Source of the DNA: JACKAQ01 sp965227145
GTDB lineage: Bacteria > Calditrichota > Calditrichia > RBG-13-44-9 > J075
Assembly: GCA_965227145.1 (NCBI GenBank)
Contig: OZ245730.1
Location: 3,658,001-3,722,000, forward strand
Direction: 5' to 3'
DNA: 64,000 nucleotides
The position numbers and the translations under genes were made by a program. The notes beneath the pieces were generated by a model, which was not told the DNA's origin, made no database searches, and saw only the letters and a program-made list of their open reading frames with translations. Positions 32,076-41,495 of the stretch are shown piece by piece (the stretch's first letter is position 1; each line of letters opens with the position of its first letter).

Positions 32076-34271
32076 TTACGCAAGATCAAAGCGATCGAGG
32101 TTCATGACTTTGTTCCACAACGCAACAAAATCGTTCAGAAATTTCTCTTGCGAATCGTTGCAACCATATACTTCCGCCAATGCCCGCAGTTGGGAATTGG
32201 AACCGAAAATCAGGTCAACCCGGGTGCCGGTCCATTTTACTTTGCCGGTTGCGCGGTCGCGACCTTCGAACACGTTCGCATCGTTCGCGGTGGCTTTCCA
32301 GGTGGTGCCCATATCCAGCAGGTTCACAAAGAAATCGTTGGTCAGCGATCCCGGGCGATCGGTAAATACGCCGTGTTTGGATTGTCCGAAGTTGGTATTC
32401 AGCACGCGCATACCGCCAACCAGTACGGTCATTTCCGGTGCGGTCAGGGTCATTAGCTGGGCTTTGTCCACCAGCAGTTCTTCCGCCGAAACCGAGTATT
32501 TGCCTTTGAGGTAATTGCGGAAACCATCGGCAGCCGGTTCCAGTACCGCGAAAGAATCCACATCGGTTTGCTCTTCCGAAGCATCCATGCGTCCCGGCGT
32601 GAAGGGAACGGTTACCTTGTGTCCGGCATTCTTCGCCGCCTGCTCAACGCCTGCACAGCCGCCCAGCACAATCATATCGGCGAGGGAAATTTTCTTTCCG
32701 CCGCTTTGTGCAGCGTTAAATGCTTTTTGGATGCCTTCGAGCTTATCGAGCACCTTGGCAAGTTGTGCGGGTTGGTTGACTTCCCAATCCTTTTGCGGGG
32801 CGAGGCGGATGCGGGCACCGTTGGCGCCGCCGCGTTTGTCCGAACCACGGAAAGTGGAAGCCGAAGCCCATGCGGTGTAAACCAGCTCGGATACGGACAA
32901 TCCCGAAGCGAGAATCTTGCCTTTGAGTGCGGCAATGTCTGTGTCGTCAACCAGTTTGTGGTCGCATTTGGGGATGGGATCTTGCCAGATCAATTCTTCT
33001 TTCGGCACTTCCGGACCGAGATAGCGGGAAACCGGCCCCATATCGCGATGGGTTAATTTGAACCACGCCCGGGCAAAGGCATCGGCAAAGGCTTCCGGGT
33101 TTTTGTGAAAATGCCGGGAAATCGGTTCATAAATCGGGTCCATTCGCATGGCCATATCTGCGGTGGTCATGATAATCGGCACGCGTTTGGACGGATCGTG
33201 CGCATCGGGCGCCATATCTTTTTCGTCCAGGTTTTTAGGTGTCCACTGCCAGGCACCGGCGGGGCTTTTCACCAGTTCCCAATCGTAACCGAACAGCACA
33301 TCGAAATAGCCCATATCCCATTGGATCGGGTTGGGTGTCCATGCGCCTTCCAGTCCGCTGGTGATGGTGTCTTTGCCTAATCCGCTGCCAAAACTGCTCT
33401 TCCAGCCGAGCCCCTGTTCTTCGATGCTGGCGGCTTCGGGTTCAGGACCAACCAGCCCGGCATCACCGGCGCCGTGGCATTTGCCAAAGGTGTGTCCGCC
33501 GGCGGTCAGCGCAACGGTTTCTTCATCATTCATTGCCATGCGGGCAAAGGTTTCGCGGATGTCGCGTCCGGCAGCTACCGGATCGGGATTACCGTCGGGA
33601 CCTTGCGGGTTCACATAAATCAAACCCATCTGAACCGCAGCAAGGGGATTTTCCAGATCGCGCTCACCGGAGTAGCGGCTCATGGGTTTTTCGCTGGTGG
33701 CCAGCCATTCGGTTTCAGCGCCCCAATACACATCTTCTTCCGGCTCCCACACGTCCTCTCGCCCACCGGCAAAGCCGAATGTTTTTAATCCCATCGATTC
33801 AATGGCGCAGTTTCCGGCGAGAATCATCAGGTCTGCCCATGAAAGTTTTCTGCCGTATTTCCGTTTGATCGGCTGTAGCAAAAAGCGCGCTTTGTCCAGA
33901 TTTGCGTTGTCCGGCCAGCTGTTCAGCGGTGCAAAGCGCTGGGAGCCGGAGCCCGCACCGCCGCGCCCATCGCCGATACGATAAGTTCCCGCACTGTGCC
34001 AGGCCATCCGGATAAACAACGGCCCGTAATGTCCGTAGTCCGCCGGCCACCAATCCTGCGATGTGGTCATCAGTTTAAACAAATCTTTTTTTACTGCTGC
34101 AAGGTCCAGACTTTTGAATGCTTCAGCGTAGTTAAAATCCTTGTCCATCGGATTTGCCAACGAAGAATGCTGATGCAACACTTTAAGGTTTAGCTGGTTC
34201 GGCCACCAATCCCGGTTGGATGTGCCGCCACCGGCAACATGGGTTACCGGGCATTTGCCTTTGTTACTCAT
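32076..34271 (-). CDS. katG: Catalase-peroxidase KatG
   Basis: 731 residues; start 34271 follows AAAGGAGAAAC. A haem enzyme that decomposes hydrogen peroxide and has broad peroxidase activity. Clear features: the distal site RMAWHSAGTYR, the adduct Trp of that motif, Tyr in GLIYVNPQGPDGNPDP and Met in RMAMNDEETVALTAGGHTFGKCHG, which form the cross-linked Trp-Tyr-Met of catalase-peroxidases. The proximal His is in GGHTFG, and the second peroxidase-like domain continues to the C-terminus. Full length. It is a single-gene unit with its own terminator, and no OxyR- or FurA-type gene is next to it. It probably gives oxidative-stress protection. Confidence 0.97.
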   Translation of the reverse strand: MSNKGKCPVTHVAGGGTSNRDWWPNQLNLKVLHQHSSLANPMDKDFNYAEAFKSLDLAAVKKDLFKLMTTSQDWWPADYGHYGPLFIRMAWHSAGTYRIGDGRGGAGSGSQRFAPLNSWPDNANLDKARFLLQPIKRKYGRKLSWADLMILAGNCAIESMGLKTFGFAGGREDVWEPEEDVYWGAETEWLATSEKPMSRYSGERDLENPLAAVQMGLIYVNPQGPDGNPDPVAAGRDIRETFARMAMNDEETVALTAGGHTFGKCHGAGDAGLVGPEPEAASIEEQGLGWKSSFGSGLGKDTITSGLEGAWTPNPIQWDMGYFDVLFGYDWELVKSPAGAWQWTPKNLDEKDMAPDAHDPSKRVPIIMTTADMAMRMDPIYEPISRHFHKNPEAFADAFARAWFKLTHRDMGPVSRYLGPEVPKEELIWQDPIPKCDHKLVDDTDIAALKGKILASGLSVSELVYTAWASASTFRGSDKRGGANGARIRLAPQKDWEVNQPAQLAKVLDKLEGIQKAFNAAQSGGKKISLADMIVLGGCAGVEQAAKNAGHKVTVPFTPGRMDASEEQTDVDSFAVLEPAADGFRNYLKGKYSVSAEELLVDKAQLMTLTAPEMTVLVGGMRVLNTNFGQSKHGVFTDRPGSLTNDFFVNLLDMGTTWKATANDANVFEGRDRATGKVKWTGTRVDLIFGSNSQLRALAEVYGCNDSQEKFLNDFVALWNKVMNLDRFDLA

Positions 34272-34894
34272 ATTTGTTTCTCCTTTATTTGATTGGATGT
34301 ATTTCTATCGTTTTTATGCATATTGTATTTTAAACATCGATATTTTTTAACCGCAGAGAACGCAAAGAAAACAGAGAATAAAACGCCCTAAGATGAAAAA
34401 CATACCAAAACAAAAAATCAACCCGGATAGTTTTGGTCTATAAAATATAAATGAACCGGCTATGACAATCCATTGATTTCAAATTTTACTGAATAGCTAA
34501 CGGAAGCCTCCGCAATGGTGTATCTGTTCCGGCTTCTGGCTTTTGGCGTTTGGCTTTTGGCGTTTGGCTTTTGGCTTTTGGCTTCTGGCGTTTGGCGTTT
34601 GGCGTTTGGCTTCTGGCTTTTGGCGTTTGGCGTTTGGCGTTTGGCTCTTCGAAGTTGTGGTTATCAATCGTTCAAAATATTTTTGGCGTCTCTATCTCAT
34701 CAATCACACATCGGTTGGCACATTTTTAAGAAATTTCCAAAGCGGTGAATAAATTTGTATTTACCTCTTGTTTTTTTATCATAAAAATTGGAAAATATGT
34801 CACTCACATGCCAGCCAGATACTCACTCTCGTAACTGAATGACATGTAATTAAACAGCATTTTCCGGCATCTTTGAATACTAAACGGACGGTTT
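34272..34894. repeat. Gene-free spacer with a heptamer minisatellite
   Basis: 34348-34385 has AACCGCAGAGAACGCAAAG-type sequence, like 9625. 34530-34647 is a run of about sixteen heptamers (TTTTGGC, GTTTGGC, TTCTGGC) in mixed order. Frames with GVWLLAFGFWLLA are translations of the heptamer. The rest is AT-rich. The plus-strand gene at 34895 is preceded by AAACGGACGGTTT. Confidence 0.65.
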
Positions 34895-36268
34895 ATGTTA
34901 CTGAAGATTGACTGTCAACATCCTGATTGCGGAACTACCTATCAAATTGAATCAGCTAAAATCCCGTTGCATGGCGGTAAATTAACCTGCCGTAAATGTA
35001 AGCAAAAAATAAACATACCGCCCCGGAGCGAGCTGGAAAAAGCCGCGGAAACCACAGTGGCAACTCCGGTTGTTTCGCCGAAACCGGCTGCGGCAAAACA
35101 GGAACCATCGACACCGCAATCCCGGCCGGCAGCGCAACAACCGGTTGCGACGGTCGTTCAAAAATCCGAAACAAAACCGGCCGCTACCGCAGTTGCTGCG
35201 GCGCATTCCAACGGAAAATCTCCGGCAACCGGCAAAATTCCCCCTTTTTTGGTGGAGTTGCGTCAGGTGGTTGAGGGGTTGCAATCGGAAGTTGCGGAAA
35301 TCCGTTCGCTGATACGCCAGCAGGATACCAACGAACAGATCGCCGCGTTACGCGCCGATATTGCGGCACTTGTGGAATCGTTCGCCGATTTGAGCAGCGA
35401 CACCGACAGCGCCATCACCGGCGATACCAACGAAGAAACCGCGCCGGAAACAGAACCGGACGACCCGCCGATAGAAATGGACGAAACCAATCTCGCTATT
35501 TTTGCCGGATGGTTTAGCGAACACGACTTCACATTGAAGGATGTGCGTATCCCGCAAGATGTGGATGGTATTTACGACCGGCTGGCCATCGAACTTGGCG
35601 AAAAGTTTGATATGCTCTCCGGTGTTTACGAAGTGATCAAGCGCTATGTTAATTCCGGGAATTATTTTCATTACCAGTTGCAGGAACACAAACCGGAAGA
35701 TATTTCCGTGATTGTCAATTACTGCTGCAAACTGACCCGCTACGCCTTTTTGCGATCCAAATATAAATCGTCGAATCCCTACAACCGGCGCAACCGAACC
35801 ATTGCCGCTGCGCCGCAGCGGAACGGCAAAGTTGTCAATTTTTTCACCGGCGGTTGGCTGGAACGGTATGTGTATCGCCAAATCTGCAATTTAATGGAAA
35901 TCGTAAAAGTGCCGTATCATGCGGTTGTTAATCCCCAAATATCCTCAGAAAACGGCGATGCCAATGAATTAGACATTCTTTTTCTGGTGAATAAACAGCC
36001 GTTATGGATTGAGTGCAAAACCAATAATTATCAGGATCACATCCAGAAATATGCGGATTTGCGCAAACGGATGAACATCCCGCGCGATCAGGCAATGCTG
36101 GTGGTGTTGGGATTGGACGACAAACTGGCGGCGGATCTCACTGATATTTGGGGATTAACTGTGCTGAACGAGAAAAATTTTATGGAGCATGTTGCCCGGG
36201 TATTGCGGGTGTTGTCCGGTAAAACAGCGGCAAACGGAACGGCAACAGACGCCGACGCGGACGAATGA
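34895..36268 (+). CDS. Zinc-ribbon / PD-(D/E)XK nuclease-like fusion protein
   Basis: 457 residues. Residues 1-45 form an MJ0042-like zinc ribbon (C7-x4-C12 and C32-x2-C35: IDCQHPDCGTTYQ, LTCRKCKQK). About 140 low-complexity Ala/Pro/Thr/Glu residues follow. A middle part (residues ~195-300: AIFAGWFSEHDFTLKDVRIPQ, VYEVIKRYVNSGNYFHYQL) has no recognised family. The C-terminal ~150 residues contain NELDILFLVNKQPLWIECKT, the D-x(n)-E-C-K signature of PD-(D/E)XK nucleases, closest in pattern to Card1/Can2-type (DUF1887-like) domains. It could cleave nucleic acid, but nuclease activity is unproven. No CRISPR or restriction gene is adjacent. It converges with the downstream kinase gene. Confidence 0.72.
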   Translation: MLLKIDCQHPDCGTTYQIESAKIPLHGGKLTCRKCKQKINIPPRSELEKAAETTVATPVVSPKPAAAKQEPSTPQSRPAAQQPVATVVQKSETKPAATAVAAAHSNGKSPATGKIPPFLVELRQVVEGLQSEVAEIRSLIRQQDTNEQIAALRADIAALVESFADLSSDTDSAITGDTNEETAPETEPDDPPIEMDETNLAIFAGWFSEHDFTLKDVRIPQDVDGIYDRLAIELGEKFDMLSGVYEVIKRYVNSGNYFHYQLQEHKPEDISVIVNYCCKLTRYAFLRSKYKSSNPYNRRNRTIAAAPQRNGKVVNFFTGGWLERYVYRQICNLMEIVKVPYHAVVNPQISSENGDANELDILFLVNKQPLWIECKTNNYQDHIQKYADLRKRMNIPRDQAMLVVLGLDDKLAADLTDIWGLTVLNEKNFMEHVARVLRVLSGKTAANGTATDADADE

Positions 36269-36294
36269 TCCGGCCGGTTTGCCAAACCATCTCA

Positions 36295-39048
36295 TCAATC
36301 AGCAGAAATCATTTTGTTGATTGATCCCCACTTTTCAATTTTATCTTTTAATTCTGCGGGTTTTATGGGTTTGGATGTGTAATCGTTCATGCCTGCGGCG
36401 ATGCATTTTTCCCGGTCGCCTTTCATTGCGTGGGCAGTCATCGCGATGATGGGAATGTGCCGCTTCCCGGAATCCAGTTTGCGAATTTCCGCTGTGGCGG
36501 TCATTCCGTCCATTTCGGGCATCTGAACATCCATCAAGACCAGATCATAATTATTATTTTGAATCGCCGCCAACGCTTCCACACCGTTCGAAACAATATC
36601 AATTTCGTAACCCAATTTGCGCAGCGTAAACTTGGCTACTTTTTGATTAACGCGATTGTCCTCAGCGAGCAATATTCGCAACGGCAGGCTGTTTGTTGCC
36701 GTTTCCGGCTGCAACCCTGTTTTTGGAGTTTCAGTACCGTCAGAAATTGCCTCATCTGCGGCGCCGAAAATCCGGTTGAGGCAGTTAACCAGCGTCTGTT
36801 GTTTGGTTGGCTTGCTCAGGAATCCGGCAAAATCGCTATCTTCCGGCATCGCAGAATCGACCTGCATTCCGATAGGACTTAACGAAATTAATTTAGTATT
36901 TTTGATTGAATCCGCAGTTTTGATTCTGCGGCTTAAGCGTTCGCCGTCAAGTTCCGGCAAATTGGCATCCAGAATAACGCTATCGAACGGCGATTGTTTT
37001 TGAGCCGCATCGGACAATGCAGTGAGCGCATTCCGGCTGTCTGCAGCAACGGATACGCAGCATCCCAATGCAATCAGTTGCTCCTGTAACGCTGCGAGAA
37101 CATTCGGGCTATTATCGACAATCAACACCCGTTTTCCGGCAATCCGGTTATCTGTCGGCGATTTTTGGACGGGTTGTAGAGATTGTTTGGTCAGCGTAAG
37201 GGTAAACCAAAAGGTTGAGCCGTTGTCCGGTTCACTTTCCACGCCAATGGTGCCGCCCATCATTTCCACAAGCTGTTTGGAAATTGCCAGTCCCAAACCG
37301 GTGCCGCCATATTTACGGGTTGTGGAGGCATCCACCTGCGAGAACGATTTGAACAATCTGTCCAGCCGGTCTTTGGGAATGCCGATGCCCGTATCGCTCA
37401 CGCTGATGCGAATGGTTGCCTCCGTTTCGCTTTCGGATTCCGCTGTGCAGCGAATGCAAACACATCCTTTTTCCGTAAATTTGATGGCATTGTTGCCCAA
37501 ATTCACCAAAATCTGGCGAAGCCGTCCCGGATCACCCTGCAAGTTTTCCGGCACTTTGTGATGCAAAATAGTGGTGAATTCCAGCTGTTTCTTTTGCGCG
37601 GTAATTGCCAAAACATCGGTCAAATCTTCCAGTGTGTTGCGCAAATCGAAATCGACGATATCCAGTTCCAGCTTTCCGGCTTCCACTTTGGAATAATCCA
37701 GAATATCGTTGATTACCGTTAACAAAGCGTTGGCGCTATTGCAAACCGTTTGGGCAAACTGGCGTTGTTGATGGGTTAAATCTGTTTCAATCAGCAAACC
37801 GGCCATTCCCAGAATGCCGTTCATCGGTGTCCGGATTTCGTGGCTCATGTTGGCTAAAAAATTGCTTTTGGATTGCGACGCCTGTTCCGCTTCCTGCTTT
37901 GCCAGGTTGAGTGCGGCTTCTGTTTTTATACGGACAGAAACTTCTTCCAGCAATGCATCCCTGGAAACGGTTGTCCGTTTCAGATCGGTGACCATCTGAT
38001 TAAAACTTTCTGCAAGCTCCCCTATTTCGTTGTTTGATGTTGCTTCAATCCGGGTATCCAAATTTCCCTGACTGATGGCGCGGGTGGCATCCCGTAAATC
38101 AATCACCGGTTTGGTGATTCTTTTGGACAAATAAAAACCCGAAACAATTGCCAAAACAAAAATAAACAGCAGGCTCAGCAGCGATAATTTCAGTTTTTGA
38201 AGAACCGGATCGTATGCTTCAAATAAAGGCAATTCGATAACTACCGCCCAATCCGGTGTGCGCAGCGGTTCGTAAGTGGTAAAAACGTAGGTATCAAGAA
38301 TGCCTTTGCTGAACGTTAATTCCGATTTATCCCTGAATAAATAATCGTTGAGTATAAAATTTTTGACCGCCTGCAGGTGGGTCAACTGATCCCCTTTCAT
38401 TACCCGGCTGACATCTTCAAACGCCAGCAGGTTGCCGACGCGATCCACAACAAACGCAACCCCATCCGCCCCAACCTGAATATTCCCAACCAGATCCCAC
38501 ATAAATTTCAGATTGGTTTCTGCAATGAGCATGCCGGTAAAATCGCCAAAAATATCCATTACGGCGACGGCAACCAGTATCATCGGTTCGCTGGTCATTT
38601 CATCAACATGCACCTGACCGACGAACGCTTTTCCCAACCGCAACCGCATTTGGATAGCGTTTATTTCTTCGGAAATATTGATCGGAACCATTTTTGATTG
38701 GCGGGAAACACCGGCAATTTCTTTGCCCTGCGGATCGCAAAGTGTAATGCTGTGAAAGGAATGTTCTTTTCCCAACAACCGTTCCAGAATCAACTTTTTT
38801 TCCGGTTGTTCAACAGCAGAGAGATTGGTTAATGTAACGGTTGCATCCAGCAAATTCAGTTTATCGTGAATAAAGCTTTTTACAACATACGAGGCATTTT
38901 GGGCAATGCGTTGCTGTTTATCCGCAATGGCAACATTTTGGGTTTGGAGGCTAAAATAAATATCGCTGACGATGGACACCATTAATACAATCAGGCTCAA
39001 TCCCAAAAACACAATTGCAAGGGTAACTGTTAAACTTCTGGATTTCAT
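36295..39048 (-). CDS. Hybrid sensor histidine kinase with Cache sensor and two receiver domains
   Basis: 917 residues; the start at 39048 follows GAGGGACAAATC, and a TTG seven codons upstream is less likely. Two membrane spans (LTVTLAIVFLGLSLIVLMVSIV and LLFIFVLAIVSGFYLS) flank a periplasmic Cache-like domain, followed by HAMP, HisKA (NFLANMSHEIRTPMN), HATPase (GNNAIKFTEKG, DTGIGIP, GGTGLGLAIS) and two receiver domains. The first (RVLIVDNSPN, VILDANLP) has some unusual residues, the second (LLAEDNRVNQ, LVLMDVQMPEMDG) is standard. It lies right after two ABC_sub_bind lipoproteins on the same strand, so those probably deliver its ligand. Confidence 0.92.
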   Translation of the reverse strand: MKSRSLTVTLAIVFLGLSLIVLMVSIVSDIYFSLQTQNVAIADKQQRIAQNASYVVKSFIHDKLNLLDATVTLTNLSAVEQPEKKLILERLLGKEHSFHSITLCDPQGKEIAGVSRQSKMVPINISEEINAIQMRLRLGKAFVGQVHVDEMTSEPMILVAVAVMDIFGDFTGMLIAETNLKFMWDLVGNIQVGADGVAFVVDRVGNLLAFEDVSRVMKGDQLTHLQAVKNFILNDYLFRDKSELTFSKGILDTYVFTTYEPLRTPDWAVVIELPLFEAYDPVLQKLKLSLLSLLFIFVLAIVSGFYLSKRITKPVIDLRDATRAISQGNLDTRIEATSNNEIGELAESFNQMVTDLKRTTVSRDALLEEVSVRIKTEAALNLAKQEAEQASQSKSNFLANMSHEIRTPMNGILGMAGLLIETDLTHQQRQFAQTVCNSANALLTVINDILDYSKVEAGKLELDIVDFDLRNTLEDLTDVLAITAQKKQLEFTTILHHKVPENLQGDPGRLRQILVNLGNNAIKFTEKGCVCIRCTAESESETEATIRISVSDTGIGIPKDRLDRLFKSFSQVDASTTRKYGGTGLGLAISKQLVEMMGGTIGVESEPDNGSTFWFTLTLTKQSLQPVQKSPTDNRIAGKRVLIVDNSPNVLAALQEQLIALGCCVSVAADSRNALTALSDAAQKQSPFDSVILDANLPELDGERLSRRIKTADSIKNTKLISLSPIGMQVDSAMPEDSDFAGFLSKPTKQQTLVNCLNRIFGAADEAISDGTETPKTGLQPETATNSLPLRILLAEDNRVNQKVAKFTLRKLGYEIDIVSNGVEALAAIQNNNYDLVLMDVQMPEMDGMTATAEIRKLDSGKRHIPIIAMTAHAMKGDREKCIAAGMNDYTSKPIKPAELKDKIEKWGSINKMISAD

Positions 39049-39074
39049 GATTTGTCCCTCAATTCCCAAATCCG

Positions 39075-40091
39075 TTACCGGATAATTTCATCGGCACGAC
39101 TGATCAGTCCTTCGGAAACTTTCAGCCCTAATTGTTGCGCCAATTTGTAATTGATCTGCAGCCGGGAAATGGGTGTTGCAACCATAATCATTCCGGCCGG
39201 CGTGCCATTGAGAATTTTATTTACCAACGGTACGGCATGTTTGCCCATTTCAGTTAGATCGGGCGTATAGCCGAGGACGGTTTTTTCTTTAAAATAACCG
39301 TTTCCGTTTCCGACAATCGGGATTTCGAACTCATCCGCGAAAGTTGTAATCATCGACCAGCCAACGTGGGAGAGGGAAAAATAATCCGGCATCATTAAAA
39401 TAGCGTCGAAACCGGCGTCTTTTGCGGCACGCCGTTTGTCCAAATCCGTCTGAATATCGGCGATTCCGGTTATTTGCACTTCTTCCAAATGAATACCCGA
39501 TTGAGCAATGGAATGATGCAACATTTCGACGGCAACATTATTAGTCGGATAATTAGCATCATATACAATCCAAACGCGTTTAACGGAAGGCACCAGTTCG
39601 CGCAGCAATTCCAGCCGCATTACCGAAATATCCGGTCCGGGATAGCGAACGCCGGTAATATTTCCGCCGGGATGAAGAATGGTTTCAACCAGATCGTTAC
39701 CTTCGATTCCCGCCATCACAAAAACGATGGGAATTTTGGTTTCGCGGGTCAATTCTTTTACCCAAAGACTGGCTTCGGTGGGAAAGGTTAACATCAGGTC
39801 AACGCTATCTGCTATTATTTGCCGGATTTTCGCTTCATCTGCCGGGTTATTCGGATTTACGCGAACAAAATGGTAATACACATTTTCACCTTCGATGAAG
39901 CCCTGCTCTGTCATGCCATCCGTAAATCCCTGGATGATTTCCTCAAAGGCTTCCATGCCAGAAACAATTGCAATTTTGTAGATTTTTTGATCCGGTTTTT
40001 GCGGGCTGCATCCGGTGAAAACCAACGCCATCACCAGAAACATAACAATTAATAAAAAAGGTGCGGTTAAACGGGGGCTTTTGAGACTCAT
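39075..40091 (-). CDS. Substrate-binding lipoprotein, ABC_sub_bind family
   Basis: 338 residues with a signal peptide ending in a lipobox (VFTGC), so an exported lipoprotein. The sequence fits the ABC_sub_bind family (PF04392, related to TrpX-type proteins): YKIAIVSGMEAFEEIIQGFTDGM, VRVNPNNPADEAKIRQIIADSV, LMLTFPTEASLWVKELT, GNITGVRYPGPDISVMRLELLREL. It should bind a small ligand in the periplasm. The kinase at 39048 starts 27 bp downstream, and a second paralogue precedes it by 17 bp. No ABC permease or ATPase gene is present. Sensing rather than transport is a reasonable inference. Confidence 0.88.
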   Translation of the reverse strand: MSLKSPRLTAPFLLIVMFLVMALVFTGCSPQKPDQKIYKIAIVSGMEAFEEIIQGFTDGMTEQGFIEGENVYYHFVRVNPNNPADEAKIRQIIADSVDLMLTFPTEASLWVKELTRETKIPIVFVMAGIEGNDLVETILHPGGNITGVRYPGPDISVMRLELLRELVPSVKRVWIVYDANYPTNNVAVEMLHHSIAQSGIHLEEVQITGIADIQTDLDKRRAAKDAGFDAILMMPDYFSLSHVGWSMITTFADEFEIPIVGNGNGYFKEKTVLGYTPDLTEMGKHAVPLVNKILNGTPAGMIMVATPISRLQINYKLAQQLGLKVSEGLISRADEIIR

Positions 40092-40108
40092 TTTAATTCC
40101 TGAAGTAA

Positions 40109-41116
40109 TTATCGGATAATTTCGTCGGATCTGCTCAATAGACCTTCCGGAACAGCAATTCCCATTTCCGTTGCTGCTTTGTAATTTATTTGAATATAGC
40201 TTTCGGAGGAAAGCACCGGAATCGTACCGGCTGCTGTGCCGTTCAATATTTTTGCTGCCAGTTGTGCGGCTTGTTTTCCGGTGTTTACAGGATCGATATT
40301 TACGCCAAACAATGTGGTATAATTTTCGATCGATACAATTACACCGCCAACGGGTATTTTGTTTTCCGCTGCAAATTTACCGATAACCCGGAACGCTTCC
40401 GGCACAACGGTTAGCGGCTCCGCCAGAAACAATATGGCATCGATACGGCTTTTGGATAATTGATCGAATTTCTGTTCCAGTTCAGCGGCATCGGCAGCCG
40501 GCATTTCCACAATTGATACACCGGCTTTTTTAGCGACGGGTTGCAACGCGGTTAGTTGGCTCGCAACAATCGGATAATCCCGCTGATACGGCACGCAAAT
40601 CCGCTGTGTCTCCGGCAACAGCTCCATCATAATTTCGAAACGTTTGATGGCGATATCCGGTCCCGGATAGCGAACACCGGTAACATTTCCACCCGGATTG
40701 CGCACATTTTCAACCAGCTCCGTTCCCTCAATATTTGCCACCGCAAAAACCACCGGAATTCCGGTTCCCCCGGTAATTATTTTTGCCTCCTGCGATGCTT
40801 CTGTGGGGAAAACGAAAATCAGGTCAACCGAATCAGCAACAAATTGTTTTAGAATATGTTGATAATTCGCCATGTCGAAATCGGTTTTCTGAAGATCAAA
40901 AACGATGTTTTCGCCCTCAACAAATCCCAATTCCCCCAATTCACCGATAAAACTTTCCGCCGTAACAGAGATATATTCCAACCCGCTAAGAATGCCCACA
41001 TGCTTTGTGGTTACTTCCGGTTTTTTTTCAACACATCCGCTAAAATATATTTGGGTGGAAAACAACGCAATAACGGTCAACATCCGGATATTATTTACTG
41101 ACATGTTATTTTTCAT
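40109..41116 (-). CDS. Substrate-binding lipoprotein, ABC_sub_bind family (paralogue)
   Basis: 335 residues from the ATG at 41116; the frame also runs to a GTG at 41152, and neither has a strong ribosome site. The signal ends in a lipobox (YFSGC). Core motifs match its neighbour: VGILSGLEYISVTAESFIG, LIFVFPTEASQEAKIITGG, GNVTGVRYPGPDIAIKRFEIMME, KAAQLAAKILNGTAAGTIP. First gene of a three-gene minus-strand unit that ends with the Cache hybrid kinase. The tandem pair has diverged, so each may bind a different ligand or both may act together. Confidence 0.86.
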   Translation of the reverse strand: MKNNMSVNNIRMLTVIALFSTQIYFSGCVEKKPEVTTKHVGILSGLEYISVTAESFIGELGELGFVEGENIVFDLQKTDFDMANYQHILKQFVADSVDLIFVFPTEASQEAKIITGGTGIPVVFAVANIEGTELVENVRNPGGNVTGVRYPGPDIAIKRFEIMMELLPETQRICVPYQRDYPIVASQLTALQPVAKKAGVSIVEMPAADAAELEQKFDQLSKSRIDAILFLAEPLTVVPEAFRVIGKFAAENKIPVGGVIVSIENYTTLFGVNIDPVNTGKQAAQLAAKILNGTAAGTIPVLSSESYIQINYKAATEMGIAVPEGLLSRSDEIIR

Positions 41117-41495
41117 TTCAAAAACCCGATTGATATTGGCTTTTTTTATCACAACAAATGCTTCCGGTATTTGGATGATTGCGACATTGTCGAAAAGCTG
41201 AATCAGATAAACGCGTATCGAGCAATTGTGCGCATCACTCCGGCTGCATTACAATATTATTAATATTCGAGTTAAACCGGCTGATCTTTACAAGCTTATT
41301 CATTCCTAATTTTTTGCGCGGAATATGCACCGCCATCAGAATTTTTTTTTAAAACTTTTTTTCTCCAACCATCGTAATTGCTGCTTATAAAATTGCCGCA
41401 CCGGCAACGGCCGCACAAACGGACCGTGCGGTTAACAAAAAATCAAGGCTGAATAGTTACAACATTTTCACAACCGTAAAGAGACAGAGGATTGT
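41117..41495. other. Divergent promoter region
   Basis: Between the substrate-binding operon (minus) and the secreted protein gene (plus). No hairpin, repeat or gene recognised; AT-rich with T-runs near 41345. The ribosome site AGAGG precedes 41496. Confidence 0.35.

Noticed and set aside
34515..34752. Frames with repeated LLAFGVWRLAFG, looking like membrane peptides
   Set aside because: They come from the heptamer minisatellite read in different frames; no coding signal.
39075..41116. Complete ABC uptake operon
   Set aside because: Only two binding proteins are present; no permease or ATPase gene is adjacent.
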